64,000 nucleotides of DNA from JAIOSM01 sp964593725 (GTDB lineage: Bacteria > Desulfobacterota > Desulfobacteria > Desulfobacterales > Desulfobacteraceae), in NCBI GenBank assembly GCA_964593725.1, contig CAZQJS010000010.1:17080-81079 (forward strand), in the 5' to 3' direction. Numbering within the stretch: the stretch's first letter is position 1; every line of letters starts with the position of its first letter. The notes under the pieces are model-generated. The model saw nothing but the letters and a program-made list of their open reading frames with translations. It searched no databases and had not been told where the DNA came from. The position numbers were made by a program, and so were the translations under genes. Positions 42,933-52,945 of the stretch are shown one piece after another.

Positions 42933-43373
42933 TTGTTCAGATCAAGCTCATATCACACCATGGACACAAAGGGCAGGATAATTATCCCGTCCAGATTCAA
43001 GGATGTGATAAAGGCAGACGGCAGAGCCGGAGTAATGGTCTCATGTCTGGACAATGCCCTCTACGCATATACCTTTAATGAATGGCATAATATTGAAAAG
43101 AAAATCCTGGCCAACAAGAGCAGGCACATGGTCAAATTTAAAAGGGTATTTATTGGCAATGCCTGCGAGTGCATGTGCGACAGACAGGATCGTATCCGCA
43201 TACCCCGGAATCTGCGGGAATCGGCAGGCCTTGAAAAGGAGATAGCCCTGATAGGGCTTCTGGACCATTTTGAAATCTGGTCAAAGGAGAACTGGATTAA
43301 AGAAAATAAAATAGTCAACAAAGACCTTGAAAAAGATGAAGTAAGAGATGAAATTGCTTCGATAGGGTTATAA
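42933..43373 (+). CDS. mraZ: transcriptional regulator MraZ
   Basis: AbrB-like DNA-binding protein of 146 residues with two SpoVT/MraZ repeats: HTMDTKGRIIIPSRFKD and ACECMCDRQDRIRIPRNLRE. It forms a ring oligomer, binds direct repeats upstream of its own operon and represses the dcw cluster. I place the start at TTG 42933, behind AGGGTGG, because homologues begin MF(R)... and this gives (M)FRSSSYH. An in-frame GTG at 42903 would lie inside the operator repeats and close to the transcription start. It is the first gene of the cluster and its stop abuts rsmH. Confidence 0.88.
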   Translation: MFRSSSYHTMDTKGRIIIPSRFKDVIKADGRAGVMVSCLDNALYAYTFNEWHNIEKKILANKSRHMVKFKRVFIGNACECMCDRQDRIRIPRNLRESAGLEKEIALIGLLDHFEIWSKENWIKENKIVNKDLEKDEVRDEIASIGL

Positions 43374-44312
43374 ATGGCCTTTGAACACATATCAGTAATG
43401 CCGGAAGAAGTTCAGGAATATTTACGGCTAAAACCTGGCGGCATTTGTGTAGACTGCACTCTGGGCGGTGCCGGCCATGCCCTGGAAAGCATAAAGGCAG
43501 TTTTGCCCGGGGGAAGGTTTATTGGTATTGATCAGGATATGGACGCTGTTTTAAATGGTGAACATACTTTAAAGGAGTACACAAAAAACATAAAACTTAT
43601 ACATGATAATTTTGTAAATCTCCCGGAAATCCTTGATTCCCTTGGAATTAATGGTGTGGATGGTATACTCCTCGACCTTGGTCTCTCATTGAACCAGCTG
43701 AAAAACAGTAAACGGGGATTCAGTTTTCAAAAAAAGGAGACTCTGGATATGAGAATGGATATAAGAGAAAGTCTCACAGCAATGGAGATCATCAACTCAT
43801 ATAAAGAAAAAAAACTTGCTGATATTTTTTTTAAATATGGTGAAGAAAGAATGTCCAGGAAAATTGCCAGGAAAATTATTGAAAAAAGAGAAAAAAAACC
43901 CATAGAAACCAGTGAAGAGCTTGCAATGGTGGTAAAACAGGCAATTGGTTTTAAAAAAGGATCAAAAAAGAGAATCCATCCTGCAACAAAGGTTTTCCAG
44001 GCTTTGAGGATATATGTAAACAGGGAACTTGAACGGCTGGAAACTTTTATGGGAAATGTGCCTTCACTCTTAAACCGGCATGGCAGGCTTGTTGTGATCT
44101 CTTTTCACTCTTTGGAAGACAGGATTGTTAAACAGAAGATCAGAAAATTTGAAAACGGGTGTACATGCCCCCGGGAGCTTCCCCAGTGTGCATGCGGATT
44201 TGAACAAAAACTTAAATCACTTTTTAAAAAGCCCCTGTCTCCCTCTCCCGGGGAGATAGAGCGCAACCCCATGGCAAGAAGTGCTAAGATGAGGGTTGCT
44301 TTCAGGGTATAA
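43374..44312 (+). CDS. rsmH: 16S rRNA m4C1402 methyltransferase RsmH
   Basis: Cytoplasmic SAM-dependent enzyme of 312 residues that methylates N4 of C1402 in the ribosomal decoding centre. The N-terminus HISVMPEEV is typical. VDCTLGGAGHA is the SAM-binding motif I, GIDQDMDAV motif II, and LDLGLSLNQL follows the family DLGxSxxQ pattern. The C-terminal RLVVISFHSLEDRIVK and the NPMARSAKMRVAFR ending are conserved. Standard second gene of the dcw cluster. Confidence 0.96.
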   Translation: MAFEHISVMPEEVQEYLRLKPGGICVDCTLGGAGHALESIKAVLPGGRFIGIDQDMDAVLNGEHTLKEYTKNIKLIHDNFVNLPEILDSLGINGVDGILLDLGLSLNQLKNSKRGFSFQKKETLDMRMDIRESLTAMEIINSYKEKKLADIFFKYGEERMSRKIARKIIEKREKKPIETSEELAMVVKQAIGFKKGSKKRIHPATKVFQALRIYVNRELERLETFMGNVPSLLNRHGRLVVISFHSLEDRIVKQKIRKFENGCTCPRELPQCACGFEQKLKSLFKKPLSPSPGEIERNPMARSAKMRVAFRV

Positions 44313-44321
44313 ATAAAAACA

Positions 44322-44663
44322 ATGGAGACCCTGGGAACAAGAAATATGGATTATGTACCCAACAGGCGTGTAAAACCAGAAAAACAAGAGAAAAAGCCTA
44401 CAAAATGGCTGGTTTTGACCTTGATTTTCCTGGCTCAGCTTTTTTTTTACACCCTGGTACGTTTAGAATCATCCCAGGTCAGATCAGATATCTCAAAGCT
44501 GCAGGTTGAAAAACAGAAACTGAAAGCCAAAACCAGTGTCTTAATAATTGAAAAGGAGAGATTGAGTTCCCCGGAAAGAATTTTAAGAATTGCAAGGTCT
44601 GACTTAAAACTTTCAACCCCCACGGCAAACCAGGTTTTTTACCTGGATTCCATGGAAGAGTAA
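44322..44663 (+). CDS. ftsL: cell division protein FtsL-like
   Basis: Small bitopic membrane protein of 113 residues: a basic cytoplasmic N-terminus, one helix (about 30-46) and a periplasmic coiled coil with heptad-like leucines (ISKLQVEKQKLKAKTSVLIIEKERLSSPERI). Sequence conservation in FtsL is low, so the call rests on size, topology and the place between rsmH and ftsI. It would form the FtsQLB complex with FtsQ and an FtsB encoded elsewhere. An internal ATG at 44346 is a possible alternative start. Confidence 0.82.
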   Translation: METLGTRNMDYVPNRRVKPEKQEKKPTKWLVLTLIFLAQLFFYTLVRLESSQVRSDISKLQVEKQKLKAKTSVLIIEKERLSSPERILRIARSDLKLSTPTANQVFYLDSMEE

Positions 44664-44692
44664 CAAAACAAGTGCATGCAAAAGGTATAAAA

Positions 44693-46432
44693 ATGGTCAA
44701 CAACAAAAGAGCTGAAAAAAGAAAACATAGAATAATATTCATAGAGGTGCTTCTTTTTGCAGCAATCATTTTCCTTGGGGCAAGATCGGTTGATCTGCAA
44801 ATATTCAAGGCCTCTTCCCTGACAAAAAAAGCAGAAAAAGAGTATACAAGATACAGCTATATCCAGGGGAAAAGAGGGCAGATATATGACCGTAATATGA
44901 ATGAATTGTGCACAAGCATTAACACCCTTTCCATTGCAGCGGCAGCAAAATCCATTAAAGATCCCGGAAAAACAGCATCCAGGCTCGCAGCTGCCCTTAA
45001 TATCAACGAGTATTATCTGAAAAAACGCCTTGCTTCAAAAAAACCCTTTGTCTGGATTAAAAGAAGAGTCACACCCAATAAGATTAAAAAAGTCAAGGCA
45101 TTAAAACTCAAGCATGTTTTCTTTAAACAGGACACACGCAGGTATTATCCCAACAAAGGCCTTCTAGGCCAGGTCCTCGGTTTTACAGGCATTGATAATA
45201 AAGGCCTTGAAGGACTCGAGTATAAATATGACAAGACACTTGCAGGGCAAAACGTAAGGGTTCAGACAATCAAAGATGCCACAGGCAAACTGATTAAAAG
45301 TGATGAAGCCTTCTCCAGTAAATACAGCGGGAATTCCCTGGTACTCACCATTGATAAGAAAATTCAATTCATAGCAGAGCACGCTCTGGGAAATGCTGTA
45401 ATCAGAGAAGATGCAAAATCCGGAACAGCAATTGTCATGGTTCCTTCAACCGGAGAGCTCCTGGCCATTGCACATTATCCAAAATTCAATCCCAACCATT
45501 ATGCAGGTTTTACGCCTGAAATCTGGAGAAACAGGGCAGTGACCGATCAATTTGAACCAGGTTCTGTCATGAAAATATTTGCCGTGGCAACTGCCCTTGA
45601 TAAGGGCCTTTGTTCCCCCCAATCCATATTTTATTGTGAAAACGGTACATACAAAGTCGGCAGCTATACCATTAATGACTCAAGACCCCATGGCTGGTTA
45701 ACCCTGACTCAGATAGTCAAGTATTCAAGCAACATAGGTGCAACTAAAATTTCTGAAATAATGAATAACAAGGATTTTTATGACAGCCTGAATGCTTTTG
45801 GGTTTGCAAGAAAGACCAGGATTGACTGTCCTGGTGAAGCGCTGGGAGATCTCAGACACTACTCACAATGGTCAAGCCTTGACTCAAGCACCATTGTTTT
45901 CGGCCAGGGCGTTGCAGTATCGGCAATACAGCTTATTGCAGGCGTTGCTTCCATTGCAAATAACGGGATACTCATGAAACCCCTGCTTGTGAAAAAGATC
46001 ATATCCAACACAGGAGAAATAATTAAGACAAATGCCCCTTCTCCAGTACGGCGGGTAATAAGCGACTCTACTGCAAAAAAAGTTAAAAAGATGATGCAGG
46101 CAGTTGTATCGGAAAAAGGTACTGGTCTTAATGCATTTATTAAAGGGTATTCTGTGTGTGGGAAAACCGGAACAGCCCAGATAGCAAACAAGGCTTCAAG
46201 GGGGTATTCCCAGGATAAATTCACTGCAGTATTTACAGGGTTTGCCCCGGCCCGCAACCCTGAACTTGCAATCATAGTAGTGGTTAATGAACCCAAAAAA
46301 AACCATTATGGTGGTGTGGTTGCAGCACCTGTATTTAAAAATATATTGGCAGAATCATTTAATTATCTAGGTATTCCGCCGGATTTTAATAATACTCAAA
46401 TGGTTGCAGAAATATCTGCAAAAAGACAATGA
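44693..46432 (+). CDS. ftsI: septal peptidoglycan transpeptidase FtsI (PBP3)
   Basis: Class B penicillin-binding protein of 579 residues with an N-terminal membrane anchor (about 15-33), a dimerisation/pedestal domain starting QGKRGQIYDRNMNEL and a transpeptidase domain. The catalytic motifs are S291-V-M-K, S345-S-N and K491-T-G. No PASTA domains follow, unlike SpoVD-type proteins. ATG at 44693 follows AAGG; an upstream GTG at 44672 lacks a good ribosome site. It works with FtsW in septal cell-wall synthesis. Its stop overlaps the murE start as ATGA. Confidence 0.95.
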   Translation: MVNNKRAEKRKHRIIFIEVLLFAAIIFLGARSVDLQIFKASSLTKKAEKEYTRYSYIQGKRGQIYDRNMNELCTSINTLSIAAAAKSIKDPGKTASRLAAALNINEYYLKKRLASKKPFVWIKRRVTPNKIKKVKALKLKHVFFKQDTRRYYPNKGLLGQVLGFTGIDNKGLEGLEYKYDKTLAGQNVRVQTIKDATGKLIKSDEAFSSKYSGNSLVLTIDKKIQFIAEHALGNAVIREDAKSGTAIVMVPSTGELLAIAHYPKFNPNHYAGFTPEIWRNRAVTDQFEPGSVMKIFAVATALDKGLCSPQSIFYCENGTYKVGSYTINDSRPHGWLTLTQIVKYSSNIGATKISEIMNNKDFYDSLNAFGFARKTRIDCPGEALGDLRHYSQWSSLDSSTIVFGQGVAVSAIQLIAGVASIANNGILMKPLLVKKIISNTGEIIKTNAPSPVRRVISDSTAKKVKKMMQAVVSEKGTGLNAFIKGYSVCGKTGTAQIANKASRGYSQDKFTAVFTGFAPARNPELAIIVVVNEPKKNHYGGVVAAPVFKNILAESFNYLGIPPDFNNTQMVAEISAKRQ

Positions 46433-47934
46433 AGCTTTCATACCTGATGAAAGAGATTTTGGTTCCCTGGGACAGGAGGATTCTGCCCGATTCAGATCCC
46501 GGCATTGATCCTGAAATCACTTCCATCCATTCCAGAGCTCAGGATGTAAAACCAGGCGGGCTCTTCATTGCCATAAAAGGCTTTGCCAAAGATGGCCATG
46601 ATTATATTGATACAGCCTTTAAAAATGGAGCAGCCGCAGTCGTGGCACAGAAAGCAGACCGGAATAATACAAATATAATCCAGGTGAAAAACAGCAGAAA
46701 GGCCATGGCAGGCATTGCAGACCGTTTTTACATGAATCCCACTGGCAAACTTACTCTTACTGGTGTCACCGGAACCAATGGCAAAACCACAACCACCTGG
46801 ATACTTGAATCAATATTAAAGGCAGCAGGCCACAATCCAGGAGTGATTGGTACAATAAATATTAGATATAATGGAATAATCCATGACAATCCGGTCACAA
46901 CACCTGAATCCATTGATCTTCAGAAAATCTTTTTTGATATGGTAAATGCTGGTATAACCCATGTGATCATGGAGGTTTCATCCCATGCGCTTGATCTTAA
47001 CCGTGTGGATAATTGTTATTTTGATGTTGGTGTATTTACCAATTTCACACAGGACCATCTTGACTACCACAAAACAATGGAAAAGTACTGGAAGTGCAAA
47101 AAAAACTTTTTTACAAAATTGTTAAACAGCGCAAATCCCAAAGGTATTCCAACAGCTGTCCTGAATATTGATGATGAAAAGGTAAAAAGGCTTGCAAAAG
47201 TACTTGACAAGAAGAATATCAATGTTTTAAAGGCAGGAATCAGCCCGGATGCTGACCTTAAATGCCGGCACATAAAAGAACATATTCAAGGTATTGAAGC
47301 AGCATTGTTGAATAATGGGACCAGAATGGATATCAAATCCTCCCTTATTGGTGCATTTAATCTGGAAAATATCATCTGTGCAGCAGGGGCAGCCATCTGC
47401 CTTGGTATACCATTTGAAAATATACAAAAGGGGATTTCCCAATGCAAAAATATTCCGGGACGGCTTGAAAAGATTGAGAACAAAAAGGAACGATTCATTT
47501 TTGTGGATTATGCCCATACCCCCGATGCCCTTGAATCAATTCTGAAAACATTGAAACCCCTGAAAACAGGGAAAGAGTCAAAACTCATCACCCTCTTTGG
47601 CTGCGGCGGTGATCGTGACCCCATGAAACGTGGAACCATGGGAAAGATAGCCTGTGCTTTGAGCGATCTGATAATAGTCACCTCTGACAATCCACGGTCT
47701 GAAGAACCTGATAAAATAATTCAGGATATTCTTACGGGAATTAAAATCAACGGAACCCGGAAGAAACTTGTGGTGGAGCCGGACCGGGAAAAAGCTCTGA
47801 AAAGTGCTGTAAAGCTATCAAACCCAGGGGATATCATACTTGCTGCCGGCAAAGGGCATGAGACTTATCAGATTCTCAAGCATGGAAGAATAGATTTTGA
47901 TGACAGGAAAATCCTAAAGGAGGCAGTGGCATAA
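46429..47934 (+). CDS. murE: UDP-MurNAc-tripeptide synthetase MurE (meso-diaminopimelate type)
   Basis: Cytoplasmic Mur ligase of 501 residues adding the third stem-peptide residue. GVTGTNGKTTTTW is the ATP P-loop (about 114-126). VMEVSSHALDLNRV and NFTQDHLDYH are Mur ligase blocks with the carbamylated lysine region downstream. SDNPRSEEP (about 423) is the DNPR motif that selects meso-diaminopimelate over lysine, consistent with a Gram-negative wall. Coupled to ftsI by ATGA overlap. Confidence 0.96.
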   Translation: MKLSYLMKEILVPWDRRILPDSDPGIDPEITSIHSRAQDVKPGGLFIAIKGFAKDGHDYIDTAFKNGAAAVVAQKADRNNTNIIQVKNSRKAMAGIADRFYMNPTGKLTLTGVTGTNGKTTTTWILESILKAAGHNPGVIGTINIRYNGIIHDNPVTTPESIDLQKIFFDMVNAGITHVIMEVSSHALDLNRVDNCYFDVGVFTNFTQDHLDYHKTMEKYWKCKKNFFTKLLNSANPKGIPTAVLNIDDEKVKRLAKVLDKKNINVLKAGISPDADLKCRHIKEHIQGIEAALLNNGTRMDIKSSLIGAFNLENIICAAGAAICLGIPFENIQKGISQCKNIPGRLEKIENKKERFIFVDYAHTPDALESILKTLKPLKTGKESKLITLFGCGGDRDPMKRGTMGKIACALSDLIIVTSDNPRSEEPDKIIQDILTGIKINGTRKKLVVEPDREKALKSAVKLSNPGDIILAAGKGHETYQILKHGRIDFDDRKILKEAVA

Positions 47935-47935
47935 A

Positions 47936-49408
47936 ATGACAGCACCTTCTCCTTTCACCATATCTGATATTGAAAAGGCAATCGGTTCAAAACCGGTTGT
48001 AAAAAGCTGTGATAAGAAACAGCTCTTTTACAATATAGGAACCAACTCCAGAAGTATCGGAAAAAACGATCTTTTTCTGGCATTAAAAGGCGAAAGATTT
48101 GACGGAGCTGATTTTGTTCCTGAACTAATAGATGCTGGAATCAGGGGATTCATCGTGCCCCGGGGTTTCCTTAATCATCTTCCTGAAAAGAAGAAAAAAG
48201 ATTTAAAATCAAAGAACAATGAAATATCCCTCTTTGAAACAAGTAACAGTTTAACTGCACTTGGTTTGCTTGCAAATTTTCAAAGGATGCGGTCCAGGGC
48301 AAAAATCATTGCAATTACAGGCTCCAGCGGGAAAACAACCACCAGGGAAATGATTGGCAAAATACTTGAACCATGCTTTAACACCCTTTGCACAAAGGGT
48401 AATCTGAATAATGAGATTGGGCTTCCCCTGACATTGCTTGGGCTTGGCATGGATCATGAGATGGCAGTTGTTGAGATGGGCATGAACCACCCAGGCGAGA
48501 TATCTAGGCTTGGGAAAATTGCACTGCCTGATATTGCTGTCATTACCAACACATCAAAAGCTCACCTGGAAGGACTTGGCACTGTTGACAATATCGCCCT
48601 GGCAAAGGCTGAAATATTTCGTTTTATGAACAAAAACAGCACCGCAATTATTAATATCCATGATGCAAAGTTTAAGGTTCTGAAAGCAAAGGCAGAGGAG
48701 AACAACAATATCAATGAAATCATATGTTTTGGCACCCATGAAAAGGCTGATATTAAAGCATGCAGAATTTCATATGATAATACCGGAACAAAATTTTCCA
48801 TACTTGGAAAAAATCAAATCAGTAGTAATATTGTCCTTAACAGTCCTGCGCCTTTTATGGTGAAAAATGCCCTTGCAGCTTGCGCAGCCTCCCTTAAAGC
48901 AGGTGCAGACGGGGATAGCATTAAAAAAGGATTACAGACATTTACTCCGGTAAAAGGTAGAATGAGCCTTGCAGAATTCTCAGATACGATCAACCTGATA
49001 GATGATACATATAATGCAAACCCGGACTCTGTGAAACAGGCACTGATCACCCTGTCCATTGTTGCTGAAAAAAACAGAAGTATTGCTGTTCTCGGGGATA
49101 TGCTTGAACTTGGCAAAGATGCTGAAAACCTGCACCAGGAGACAGGAAGATTTGCTGCAGAAAGAAAAATATCCAGATTATACACATTTGGTAAACTTGG
49201 GGCACATATCGTAAAAGGAGCTGTTAAGGCCGGACTGCCAGAGAAGTATACAATGAATGGCACAAAAAAGGAGATTGCAGAAAAGGTGATGAACCAGGGC
49301 AGCACATGTGTCTCCTGGGTTCTTGTAAAGGGTTCCCGGGGGATGGAGATGGAAAAGGTGATCCATGAAATGCAGAAACTTAAAACAGATGGCAGAAAGG
49401 GAAAATAA
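47936..49408 (+). CDS. murF: UDP-MurNAc-tripeptide:D-Ala-D-Ala ligase MurF
   Basis: Mur ligase of 490 residues that adds D-alanyl-D-alanine to the UDP-MurNAc tripeptide. Motifs are AITGSSGKTTTREM (P-loop), TKGNLNNEIGLPLTLL (diagnostic of MurF), AVVEMGMNHPGEI and DDTYNANPDS. The D-Ala-D-Ala ligase gene is not in this cluster. One base separates it from murE. Confidence 0.96.
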   Translation: MTAPSPFTISDIEKAIGSKPVVKSCDKKQLFYNIGTNSRSIGKNDLFLALKGERFDGADFVPELIDAGIRGFIVPRGFLNHLPEKKKKDLKSKNNEISLFETSNSLTALGLLANFQRMRSRAKIIAITGSSGKTTTREMIGKILEPCFNTLCTKGNLNNEIGLPLTLLGLGMDHEMAVVEMGMNHPGEISRLGKIALPDIAVITNTSKAHLEGLGTVDNIALAKAEIFRFMNKNSTAIINIHDAKFKVLKAKAEENNNINEIICFGTHEKADIKACRISYDNTGTKFSILGKNQISSNIVLNSPAPFMVKNALAACAASLKAGADGDSIKKGLQTFTPVKGRMSLAEFSDTINLIDDTYNANPDSVKQALITLSIVAEKNRSIAVLGDMLELGKDAENLHQETGRFAAERKISRLYTFGKLGAHIVKGAVKAGLPEKYTMNGTKKEIAEKVMNQGSTCVSWVLVKGSRGMEMEKVIHEMQKLKTDGRKGK

Positions 49409-49414
49409 CAACAT

Positions 49415-50494
49415 ATGATATACCAATTCTTATACCCTCTGCATGCCCAGATATCTGCCTTTAATATATTCAGATATATTACCTTCAGAACTATTTATGG
49501 CGGCCTTACCGCATTCCTGATCTGTTTCCTGTTTGGTCCCCTTGTCATCAGAACCCTTGCTTCCATGCAGATTGGTCAATACATACAGAGCGACGGCCCT
49601 GCAACGCACCATACAAAAAAAGGCACCCCCACCATGGGTGGTGTGCTCATACTGTTCTCTCTGATAGTATCAACTGTTCTATGGGGTAATTTCTCCAACC
49701 ACTATACCGGGATTATTCTTTTGTCACTCTTGCTTTTCGGTCTCATAGGTATTGTGGATGATTACCTGATGCAGATCAAGAAAAGAAACAAGGGCTTTGG
49801 AGCAGGGGCAAAATTCCTGCTTCAGATTATCTCGGCAATTGCTGTAAGCTGGTTAATTTATAACTGCCCTGATTTTACAACCCGCCTTACAATACCATTT
49901 TTTAAAAATGTATCCCCTAACCTTGGAATACTCTATATCCCCTTTGCAACCCTTGTGATTGTAGGCACCTCCAATGCTGTCAACTTAACTGACGGACTTG
50001 ACGGACTTGCCATAGGGCCAATAATTATCACCAGTGTCACATATATGATCTTTGCCTATGTCACAGGCCATTCAAAAATGGCAGACTATCTGCATATAAA
50101 TCACATTGTGTCCAGTGGAGAAGTTACAGTCTTCTGCGGCATTATGGCCGGAGCAGGTCTTGGGTTTTTATGGTTCAATGCCCATCCTGCTCAGATTTTC
50201 ATGGGGGATTCCGGTTCCATACCCCTTGGTGCAATAATCGGCACAATTGCAGTAATAACAAAACAGGAGATACTTCTTATCCTTGTGGGTGGAATATTTG
50301 TCATAGAAGCATTATCTGTGATTATCCAGGTGGGTTACTTTAAAATAACCAAAGGGAAAAGAGTATTTAAAATGGCACCTCTCCATCACCATTTCGAATT
50401 AAAAGGATGGGCAGAATCAAAGGTAATTGTACGGTTCTGGATAATATCAATAACACTTGCACTGCTCTCATTGAGCACATTAAAAATCAGGTGA
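49415..50494 (+). CDS. mraY: phospho-MurNAc-pentapeptide translocase MraY
   Basis: Polytopic membrane enzyme of 359 residues with about ten helices that transfers phospho-MurNAc-pentapeptide to undecaprenyl phosphate, forming lipid I. THHTKKGTPTMGGVLIL, IGIVDDYLMQIKKRNKG, NAVNLTDGLDGLAIGP and APLHHHFELKGWAE are diagnostic; the last contains the HHH motif, and the DDY and NLTDGLDGL aspartates form the catalytic site. Confidence 0.97.
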   Translation: MIYQFLYPLHAQISAFNIFRYITFRTIYGGLTAFLICFLFGPLVIRTLASMQIGQYIQSDGPATHHTKKGTPTMGGVLILFSLIVSTVLWGNFSNHYTGIILLSLLLFGLIGIVDDYLMQIKKRNKGFGAGAKFLLQIISAIAVSWLIYNCPDFTTRLTIPFFKNVSPNLGILYIPFATLVIVGTSNAVNLTDGLDGLAIGPIIITSVTYMIFAYVTGHSKMADYLHINHIVSSGEVTVFCGIMAGAGLGFLWFNAHPAQIFMGDSGSIPLGAIIGTIAVITKQEILLILVGGIFVIEALSVIIQVGYFKITKGKRVFKMAPLHHHFELKGWAESKVIVRFWIISITLALLSLSTLKIR

Positions 50495-50499
50495 AAAAT

Positions 50500-51810
50500 A
50501 TGGGCAGTGAGAAAAAATATATACTTATTGTAGGCATGGGCAAAGTTGGCAATGCTGTTGCCGCATATTTAATTAAACAGGGAAAAGATATTGTAATTAC
50601 TGACGGGGATATATCAAAGAAACAGGATGCAGAAATATTTGAAAAACAGGGCATAAAAACAGAGATCGGGTTCCACAATGAAAACACATTTAAAAATGCC
50701 GGAAAAATAATTGTAAGCCCGGGTGTTCCTCTGGATATTCCCGGACTTGTAACTGCAAGGAGACACGGTGTGCCTGTTTCAGGAGAACTTGATATTATAG
50801 CTGACCGAATTGATGTTCCCCTGGTTGCTGTCACAGGGACCAATGGGAAAACCACTACGACTGCACTTCTGGGTAAAATGCTTGAAGAATCAGGGCTCAA
50901 TGTTTTTGTGTGCGGCAATATCGGCACACCAATAGTTGAATACATTACCAGGGCAGATGACACTGGAGCCAGAGCAGACATTATTGTGGCTGAGATCTCA
51001 AGTTTCCAGCTTGACACTTCTGATAATTTCAGACCTGATATTGCAGTTCTTCTGAATATTGCCCAGGACCACCTTGACAGGTACAGCGATTATCAGGAAT
51101 ATGCCAGGTCAAAATGGTCAATTTTCAAAAACCAGACAAAGGATCAGACTGCCATCATTAATGCAGAAATAGAAGATGTTAATCTGGAAACAGCAAAAAT
51201 TACACCAAAAATTATTTACTTTAATAATGGCAGGCCTTTAACAATCAATAAACAGCACATTGATCCTGGCAGGGCACAGCTAAAAGGTACCCATAACAAC
51301 GAAAATATCGCAGCTGCCGCCCTTGCAGCATATGCTGCAGGCGCCACAGTCAAAGGTGTTTTAAAAGGGCTGGAAACCTTTACTCCCATGCCCCACAGGC
51401 TTGAATTTGTAAAATCAATTAAAAAAATTGATTTTTATAATGATTCAAAAGCAACAAACCCTGATGCTGTGAAAAGAGCTGTGCAATGTTTTGACAATAA
51501 TATCCTGCTCATCATGGGCGGCCAGGAAAAAGATACGGACTTTACCTGTCTTAAGGAAAGTTTTAAAACAAAAGTAAAAAAACTCATTGTAATGGGCGAG
51601 GCAGGGGATAAGATCACACAGACTTTTTCCGATGTCTGCGATGTCTGCAGGGCTGTTTCCATGGAGGATGCTGTAAGGCTTGCTGCTGAATATGCACATG
51701 GTGGTGACACAGTACTCCTGGCACCGGGCTGTGCAAGCTTTGATATGTATAAAGATTACTCAGAAAGGGGTTTTGATTTCATAAACCAGGTTAAAGGACT
51801 TGAAAACTAA
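50500..51810 (+). CDS. murD: UDP-MurNAc-alanine:D-glutamate ligase MurD
   Basis: Mur ligase of 436 residues that adds D-glutamate. The N-terminal Rossmann-like domain starts ILIVGMGKVGNAV; AVTGTNGKTTTTALL is the P-loop, EISSFQLD and NIAQDHLDRY are Mur blocks, and the C-terminal APGCASFDMYKDYSERG is diagnostic for MurD. ATG at 50500 follows AGGTGA, 5 bases after the mraY stop; the longer frame from 50407 overlaps mraY and is rejected. Confidence 0.96.
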   Translation: MGSEKKYILIVGMGKVGNAVAAYLIKQGKDIVITDGDISKKQDAEIFEKQGIKTEIGFHNENTFKNAGKIIVSPGVPLDIPGLVTARRHGVPVSGELDIIADRIDVPLVAVTGTNGKTTTTALLGKMLEESGLNVFVCGNIGTPIVEYITRADDTGARADIIVAEISSFQLDTSDNFRPDIAVLLNIAQDHLDRYSDYQEYARSKWSIFKNQTKDQTAIINAEIEDVNLETAKITPKIIYFNNGRPLTINKQHIDPGRAQLKGTHNNENIAAAALAAYAAGATVKGVLKGLETFTPMPHRLEFVKSIKKIDFYNDSKATNPDAVKRAVQCFDNNILLIMGGQEKDTDFTCLKESFKTKVKKLIVMGEAGDKITQTFSDVCDVCRAVSMEDAVRLAAEYAHGGDTVLLAPGCASFDMYKDYSERGFDFINQVKGLEN

Positions 51811-51814
51811 TAAA

Positions 51815-52945
51815 ATGGCACCATCAGATAAAATCACAGTAAGAACCCTGCATCCGATCTTTTCGGAAAAGGCAATATTCTTCTCTGTGCTTCTCCTGGC
51901 CGGGCTTGGCATTATCATGGTATATAGTGCAAGCTCAGGAATCAGCCTTGAAAAATTCAATAATAATTTTCATTATTTACAAAAACAGGCCCTGTTCTGC
52001 CTGATAAGTTTTGGTGTACTGCTTGTCACATCTTCTATTTCCTATAAATTCCTGAGACCTCTGGCCTATGTGATATTTTTAACATCCGTCGGCCTTTTGA
52101 CAGCTGTTTTAATCCCTTCCATCAATATTGAAGCAGGTGGCGCCCACAGATGGATAAGCCTTGGTTCCATAACTTTTCAGCCGGCTGAATTTGCCAAACT
52201 TGCGTTGATTATCTTTCTTGCATACTCCCTTTCAAAAAAGCAGGAGATGATCAATGATTATTCCGTGGGTTTCCTCCCCCACATGTTCATATATGGCCTG
52301 CTTGTAATGCTGATTCTAATACAGCCCGATTTTGGTTCTGTGATTATTCTTGGCCTTATAACATGGGGAATGATGTTCATTGCAGGAGTTCCGATTCTTC
52401 ATCTTCTTTCACCTGTGCCTTTTTTGATCCCCCTGCTCTATTTTTCAGTCTACAAGGTTTCATACCGCATGGACAGAATATTTGCATTTCTTGACCCCTG
52501 GAAAGACCCTTTTGATACAGGATATCAGATAACACACTCCCTTAAAGCATTTGGGTCAGGCGGCCTTTTTGGCAAAGGCCTTGGATTAAGTATTGCAAAA
52601 CTTCACTATCTGCCTGAGCCCCATACTGATTTTATCTTCTCAATCATTGGTGAGGAGCTTGGACTCATTGGTGTATTGTCTGTGTTCCTCCTATACAGCA
52701 TTATACTTATCCGGGGAGCAAAAATTGCAAGATCTGCTGATAATGTTTTTGGAAGTATGGTGGCAGCCGGCCTTACAATAAGCCTTGCACTCCAGGTGAT
52801 CATAAATACCGGTGTTGCTCTGGGGACACTCCCCACCAAGGGTCTTACCCTGCCTTTTTTAAGTTATGGCGGCACATCACTTCTGATAAATATGGCTGCC
52901 ATGGGCATATTAATAAACATAGGAGCATCTGTAAGGGATGAATAA
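51815..52945 (+). CDS. ftsW: septal peptidoglycan polymerase FtsW
   Basis: SEDS-family glycosyltransferase of about 376 residues with ten hydrophobic helices. GGAHRWISLGSITFQPAEFAKLALI and the later GTSLLINMAAMGILINIG are family hallmarks; the loop KVSYRMDRIFAFLDPWKDP carries residues near the catalytic aspartate region. It polymerises lipid II at the septum together with FtsI. Start taken as ATG 51815; TTG at 51800, inside the murD end, is an alternative, and neither has a strong ribosome site. Confidence 0.95.
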   Translation: MAPSDKITVRTLHPIFSEKAIFFSVLLLAGLGIIMVYSASSGISLEKFNNNFHYLQKQALFCLISFGVLLVTSSISYKFLRPLAYVIFLTSVGLLTAVLIPSINIEAGGAHRWISLGSITFQPAEFAKLALIIFLAYSLSKKQEMINDYSVGFLPHMFIYGLLVMLILIQPDFGSVIILGLITWGMMFIAGVPILHLLSPVPFLIPLLYFSVYKVSYRMDRIFAFLDPWKDPFDTGYQITHSLKAFGSGGLFGKGLGLSIAKLHYLPEPHTDFIFSIIGEELGLIGVLSVFLLYSIILIRGAKIARSADNVFGSMVAAGLTISLALQVIINTGVALGTLPTKGLTLPFLSYGGTSLLINMAAMGILINIGASVRDE

